Positions 20,584 through 23,411 of a stretch of DNA of 23,411 bases are shown in pieces. Under the pieces are notes generated by a model. The model was not told the DNA's origin and made no database searches. It was given only the letters and a program-made list of their open reading frames with translations. This DNA comes from JACVRW01 sp035705985 (GTDB lineage Bacteria; Actinomycetota; Thermoleophilia; Solirubrobacterales; Thermoleophilaceae). The DNA is taken from contig DASSVP010000017.1 in assembly GCA_035705985.1 (NCBI GenBank), positions 1 to 23,411 on the forward strand, in the 5' to 3' direction. The position numbers were made by a program, and so were the translations under genes. Within the stretch, counting starts at the first letter, position 1. Each line of letters opens with the position of its first letter.

Positions 20584-21057
20584 ATGCCGTCCAGCGTCTA
20601 TTCCGTTCCGAACCCCGTCGCTCGCATCCGCATGCGCGTTCGGCGGGGCGGCCTCGACCGGCAGCTTGCAGAGGGCGCCGACCCCGCGTCGAGCGCCGAG
20701 CTCGAGCGCCGGGCGACACAGCTGCTGTCGACCGCCGAACGTTCGCGGATCGCGAACTCCCTGATCGAGGCGCTGGGCGACGCCCGCAGAGCGGAGCCGG
20801 TGACGCTCCGGACGCGGCCGCAGCGCGCGGTGGTCCGCGACGCCGCGGATGACATCGGCGCGCTCGTCCTCCGCCTTCGAGACGAACGGGTCGTCGCCCC
20901 CAGAGGCTTGGCCTTGGCCGCCAGGCTCGCTGACGACGGGACCAGCCCGATGCATCGCCATGACGTGGGCGACCTGCACGAGGCTGTCGGGTCGGCGCTA
21001 TCGGCGCTAGACGCGACTGGCGAGGCGGCGGGGGATCTCCAAGCGCAGGCGGCCTGA
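20584..21057 (+). CDS. Unknown protein, paralogue B of an uncharacterised family
   Basis: A 157-aa protein paralogous to the one at 19979-20470 (shared core GLDRQLAEGADPASSAEL against ALDDQLAFGADPMQSDEL, and GLALAARL against GLAIASKL). It looks helical and soluble, with Arg-rich N-terminal and Ala-rich C-terminal segments. ATG 20584 is set by AAGGAG (20573-20578) 5 nt upstream. An earlier in-frame ATG at 20554 falls inside the hairpin that abuts this RBS and is rejected. Its 113-nt leader after paralogue A carries two hairpins, which suggests it is controlled differently from A. It precedes the sigma/anti-sigma pair. No function can be assigned. Confidence 0.78.
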   Translation: MPSSVYSVPNPVARIRMRVRRGGLDRQLAEGADPASSAELERRATQLLSTAERSRIANSLIEALGDARRAEPVTLRTRPQRAVVRDAADDIGALVLRLRDERVVAPRGLALAARLADDGTSPMHRHDVGDLHEAVGSALSALDATGEAAGDLQAQAA

Positions 21058-21096
21058 GCGCGTGGGCCTTCCCTCGGGGACGTTCGCGCCGCTACT

Positions 21097-21117
21097 CGTT
21101 GGTAAGAAAGACCAACG
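21097..21117. repeat. Perfect 7-bp inverted repeat before sigma factor 2
   Basis: CGTTGGT, 7-nt loop AAGAAAG, ACCAACG. It lies 40 nt after paralogue B's stop and 70-90 nt before the sigma factor 2 start. There is no T-tract after it, so an operator for a dimeric regulator is at least as likely as a terminator. Confidence 0.55.
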
Positions 21118-21170
21118 TGGCGGCGCTTACGAGACGTGGGAGAGACGTCCGTGCTGAGCCCCCCGGTTGT

Positions 21171-21176
21171 TAGCCT
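21171..21176 (+). promoter_or_regulatory. -10 box for sigma factor 2
   Basis: TAGCCT lies 10 nt before ATG 21187, giving a leader of only a few nucleotides. It argues against the longer in-frame GTG starts at 21136 and 21151, which would lie upstream of it. Confidence 0.4.
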
Positions 21177-21186
21177 CGTTCCGGCG

Positions 21187-21843
21187 ATGAGCTCACGCCT
21201 GCCCCTGAGCGCCGCGGAGAGCGAGCACGGTGACGCGCTGGCCGACTCGACCGCGTGGGTCGACGCGCTGCGCCGGCCGGGGGCGGAGCGCGACCGCGCG
21301 GTCGCCCGCCTCCACGAGCTGCTGTTGCGCGCCGCCCGCTTCGAGGTCTCTCGCCGCCGCGCCGCTCTTTCACACGTGCGCGGCGAGGAGCTCGACGACC
21401 TGGCGCTCCAGGCCGCGGACGACGCGCTCGTCGCGGTGCTCGGCAAGCTCGACGACTACCGCGGGGCAAGCCGCTTCACCACCTGGGCATACAAGTTCGC
21501 CCTGCTCGAGGCAGGCGTGCGGCTGCGCCGGCGGGCCTGGCAGGAGCGTGAGGTGGTGCTCGAACCGGAGGTCTGGCCCCTGATGGCCGACGCCGGCCAG
21601 GGCCCCCAGGGTCAAGCCGAGGCGAATGAGCTCATGGGCGCGATCAAGGACTCGATCGACTGCTGCCTCACCGAGCACCAGCGCGAGGTGCTCGTTGCGC
21701 TCGCGCTGAACGGGGTGCCGCTCGATGTCCTGTCGGAGCGGCTTAACACGACGCGCGGCGCCCTCTACAAGACCCTTCACGACGCACGCCGAAAGCTGCG
21801 CGCCGAACTGGCGACGAGGGGCTTTGCCCTCGACTCGATCTAG
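21187..21843 (+). CDS. ECF-like RNA polymerase sigma factor (paralogue 2)
   Basis: A 218-aa sigma-70-family protein closely related to the one at 17829-18455. Both contain LHELLLRAAR, LDDLAxQAADDALVA, the block YRGASRFTTWAYKFALLEA in region 2, and VPxDVLxER plus TTRGALYKTLHD in region 4. The N-terminal ~35 residues differ. ATG 21187 is preferred because of the TAGCCT box 10 nt upstream; GTG 21136 would add 17 residues. It is followed after 8 nt by a zf-HC2 anti-sigma gene, the standard ECF layout. Target promoters are unknown; the inverted repeat at 21097-21117 and the neighbours are candidates. The duplication probably arose from an ancestral sigma locus. Confidence 0.9.
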   Translation: MSSRLPLSAAESEHGDALADSTAWVDALRRPGAERDRAVARLHELLLRAARFEVSRRRAALSHVRGEELDDLALQAADDALVAVLGKLDDYRGASRFTTWAYKFALLEAGVRLRRRAWQEREVVLEPEVWPLMADAGQGPQGQAEANELMGAIKDSIDCCLTEHQREVLVALALNGVPLDVLSERLNTTRGALYKTLHDARRKLRAELATRGFALDSI

Positions 21844-21851
21844 CGGAGACG

Positions 21852-22079
21852 ATGATGGACAGGCACACGAACGACGACACCCTCAAGCGGTTGCTCGGCC
21901 CGGCCGAGCCCGAGGTTCTCTGCGACGAGTGCTTCGAGCGCCTCGACGAGTACGTCGAGCTCGAGCTGCGGGGCGAGCCGGCAGACAAGCGGATTCCCGG
22001 GCTGCGTGCCCACCTCGAGGGCTGCCCCGCCTGCCACGAGGACTACGAGAGCCTCCGCGCGCTCGTTGAGAACAGCTAG
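21852..22079 (+). CDS. Soluble zf-HC2 anti-sigma factor
   Basis: A 75-aa protein (or 74 if the second ATG at 21855 is used). It has an N-terminal CDECFERLDEYVELELRGE segment and a zinc-binding HLEGCPAC motif (HxxxCxxC), characteristic of the ZAS/zf-HC2 domain that wraps around ECF sigma factors. No membrane span or sensor domain follows, so it is a free cytosolic anti-sigma; release would depend on redox state or another partner. It lies 8 nt after sigma factor 2 with GGAG 3-6 nt before the two ATGs. The close spacing and zinc motif make the functional link strong. Confidence 0.85.
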   Translation: MMDRHTNDDTLKRLLGPAEPEVLCDECFERLDEYVELELRGEPADKRIPGLRAHLEGCPACHEDYESLRALVENS

Positions 22080-22144
22080 CGCGTAAGAACGCTCGCGCCT
22101 TCGGCGCTAAGGGCCTCGACGGACAACACGGATCGAGGCCCACA

Positions 22145-22642
22145 GTGGAATTCGAACAGACCCCCCGCCCAGCCGCTCTCAACCGCCCGCTCGTCGCGGC
22201 CGACGCGCACATCGATCCTCATCGCCTGGTGGGGATCTGCTGCCGGCACGCGGGAGATGCGCCGCTTGGCGTGTCGCTCCTGATACCGGTCGCGGACGAG
22301 ACGCGGCCGTGGTCGGCGAGCACCGCTCGAGCCGAGCGTCTGCTGAGCGACGCCGACCTGCTCTTGGAGGCCGCAGGGATCGATCTCGAGGAGGTCGTCA
22401 TCACGGACGGACGCGGTAAGGAGCTCAGCGAGCTCGTCCGCCTCGGTGGGTTCGACGCCCTGCTGATCTGTGCCGGTGACGACGGGGCGTCCTCCGGCGT
22501 GCTCCCACTCGCGGCGCGCTTGGCCCGACAGCATGGCCTGGACGTCATCGAGGAGGGCGGCCGAGCCGACCACCCGGGCTGGCTCCGGCGCGTCGTTGGC
22601 CCACTGCTGAATCGGCAGCATGCGCGTGAGCGAGCGGCATGA
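22145..22642 (+). CDS. Usp-like alpha/beta protein
   Basis: A 165-aa protein with alternating strands and helices (VSLLIPVADET, AERLLSDADLLLEAAGIDLEEVVI, ELVRLGGFDALLICAG, LARQHGLDVIEEG) typical of a Rossmann-like/UspA-type fold. The standard GX2GX9GS ATP-binding signature is not clear, so assignment to UspA is tentative. GTG 22145 follows GAGG (22135-22138) by 6 nt. The stop overlaps the ATG of the next gene. This begins a coupled three-gene set of unknown role. The gap before it (22080-22144) includes a small GCGCC-TTC-GGCGC hairpin with no T-tract. Confidence 0.65.
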   Translation: MEFEQTPRPAALNRPLVAADAHIDPHRLVGICCRHAGDAPLGVSLLIPVADETRPWSASTARAERLLSDADLLLEAAGIDLEEVVITDGRGKELSELVRLGGFDALLICAGDDGASSGVLPLAARLARQHGLDVIEEGGRADHPGWLRRVVGPLLNRQHARERAA

Positions 22643-23040
22643 GCTCCGCTCGCGCTGAGAGGTTGCTCGCGCCGGCGCTCGCGTCGAGCGCCGGGGTACA
22701 TGGAGCGCTCGTCCCGGCCCATGCCTCCGCGGAGCCGCTTCTGGGCGCGCTGTTCGCCCTGTCGGCGCTGCTCCTCGCGGGCCTCACCGTGGGGGTGACC
22801 CAGGCCCCTGGCGCGGTCGCCTTCGGCGCCGCCGCACTGCTGCTCGCAGCTCTGCTGGTGGCCTACATCGCCGCGCGACTCGTGGCGCTGCCACCGCTCA
22901 CGCACTCGGAGCCGGTCGACCTGCTCGGAGTTGCCACAAAGCTGATCGAGGCAGCCGGGCTGGTGCTCGCGCTGCGTCTGTTGGGCACCCGAGCGGGTGG
23001 CGCAGCGCTGCCCGCCCTACACGAAGGAGCTGGCCGATGA
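22639..23040 (+). CDS. Small integral membrane protein
   Basis: A 133-aa protein with about three to four hydrophobic helices (LLGALFALSALLLAGLTVGV, AVAFGAAALLLAALLVAYIA, and a C-terminal amphipathic region around LLGVATKLIEAAGLVLALRLL). A His-containing N-terminal stretch (GVHGALVPAHASAEPL) precedes the first span. I do not recognise the family. Its ATG overlaps the Usp-like gene's stop and its stop overlaps the next gene's ATG, so all three are made together. The next product is a predicted membrane-anchored helical protein, so the two may form a membrane complex; that is an inference from coupling only. Confidence 0.72.
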   Translation: MSSARAERLLAPALASSAGVHGALVPAHASAEPLLGALFALSALLLAGLTVGVTQAPGAVAFGAAALLLAALLVAYIAARLVALPPLTHSEPVDLLGVATKLIEAAGLVLALRLLGTRAGGAALPALHEGAGR

Positions 23041-23411
23041 GCAGTCACACCGAACACACCGAGCGGACGCGGTCGAGCCTGCCGTTGGCGGGGCTCGTGG
23101 CTACGGCGAGCGCCGTGCTGGCGCTGGTCCTGGCGGGCGGTCATGCCGCCGAAGGGCACTCCGGCAATCACGCCGAGGCCGGTGCCAACGGCGTGAGCGC
23201 GCGGCAGGCCGCGCTCCACGACAACATGCGGCGTCTGTGGGAGGACCACATCACCTGGACGCGGCTGTTCATCGTGAGCGCGTCCGCGGACCTGCCCGAC
23301 ACGCCGGCGACGACGCGGCGCCTGCTGCGGAACCAGGACGACATCGGCGACGCGATCAAGCCGTTCTACGGCCGGGGCGCGGGCGAGCGGCTCACCACGC
23401 TGCTCCAGGAG
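23037..23411 (+). CDS. Membrane-anchored helical protein, partial
   Basis: The frame from ATG 23037 is open to the window end (125 codons) and continues beyond it. An N-terminal hydrophobic helix (residues ~15-36, SLPLAGLVATASAVLALVLA) looks like a signal anchor or signal peptide. It is followed by a His-rich spacer (HAAEGHSGNHAE) and then a helical domain with LHDNMRRLWEDHITWTRLFI, SASADLPDTPATTRRLLRNQ and DDIGDAIKPFYGRGAGERLT. That domain resembles an uncharacterised bacterial family of helical proteins also found in Firmicutes; I do not know its function. The His-rich spacer may bind metal. The ATG overlaps the previous TGA, so translation is coupled. Confidence 0.78.
   Translation, partial: MSSHTEHTERTRSSLPLAGLVATASAVLALVLAGGHAAEGHSGNHAEAGANGVSARQAALHDNMRRLWEDHITWTRLFIVSASADLPDTPATTRRLLRNQDDIGDAIKPFYGRGAGERLTTLLQE

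Noticed and set aside
22095..22107. GCGCC-TTC-GGCGC hairpin as a terminator after the anti-sigma gene
   Set aside because: Only 5 bp with a 3-nt loop and no T-tract; such hairpins are common by chance in this composition.
1..23411. CRISPR array, tRNA, rRNA, IS element, attachment site or origin
   Set aside because: No regularly spaced repeats, cloverleaf-like sequence, transposase or integrase motifs were found on either strand by reading; tRNAscan-SE and ISfinder searches were not possible.

Overview
This is a very GC-rich, gene-dense window with almost no intergenic space. The gene content suggests an actinobacterium, most likely of the Thermoleophilia/Solirubrobacterales type. That placement is an inference from codon use, a PPOX/F420-type protein, an F420-dependent-NADP-oxidoreductase-like protein, ATGA/GTGA-coupled operons and -10 boxes (TAnnnT) sitting 5-7 nt before start codons, which suggests leaderless mRNAs. 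No tRNA, rRNA, IS element, integrase or CRISPR array was seen.

Layout. 1-204: tail of a DUF2382 protein and its terminator. 203-4130: a coupled three-gene operon of a GMC oxidoreductase, an unknown 190-aa protein and an Old-Yellow-Enzyme-type flavin oxidoreductase. 4096-5960: a divergent pair, a Vps62-like protein (minus) and a KANL3/Tex30-like alpha/beta hydrolase (plus). 6016-10813: a lipid-phosphate block. It has a DedA domain whose frame stays open into a diacylglycerol-kinase domain, a complete PAP2 phosphatase gene on the opposite strand inside that frame, and then a three-domain MFS-GT2-PAP2 protein. 10810-13951: an Fno-like reductase, an FAD-dependent phytoene-desaturase-like oxidoreductase (minus), a small basic protein and a PPOX-class protein. 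13952-14204: a short convergent gap carrying a c-di-GMP-I (GEMM) riboswitch-like sequence with no gene behind it on its own strand. 14205-15288: DUF899 and zinc-ribbon genes (minus). 15405-17131: a NarL-type two-component pair.

17117-23411 looks like a regulatory or stress accessory region. It holds a small membrane protein, a 103-aa unknown coupled to an ECF-like sigma factor, a patatin phospholipase, a MarR-like regulator, a 64-aa small ORF, and two members of an unrecognised paralogous family separated by a structured RNA leader. These are followed by a second, paralogous sigma factor with a zf-HC2 anti-sigma, then a coupled operon of a Usp-like protein, a membrane protein and a helical protein that runs off the window.

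The most interesting region is 6016-10813. Two PAP2 phosphatases, a DAG/lipid-kinase domain, a DedA membrane protein, a GT2 domain of the polyprenyl-phosphate glycosyltransferase type and an MFS transporter are packed under one operator-containing promoter, with unusual fusions. I read it as a possible lipid- or polyprenyl-phosphate handling and glycosylation/flipping module. The domains are visible in the sequence; the shared pathway is inference.
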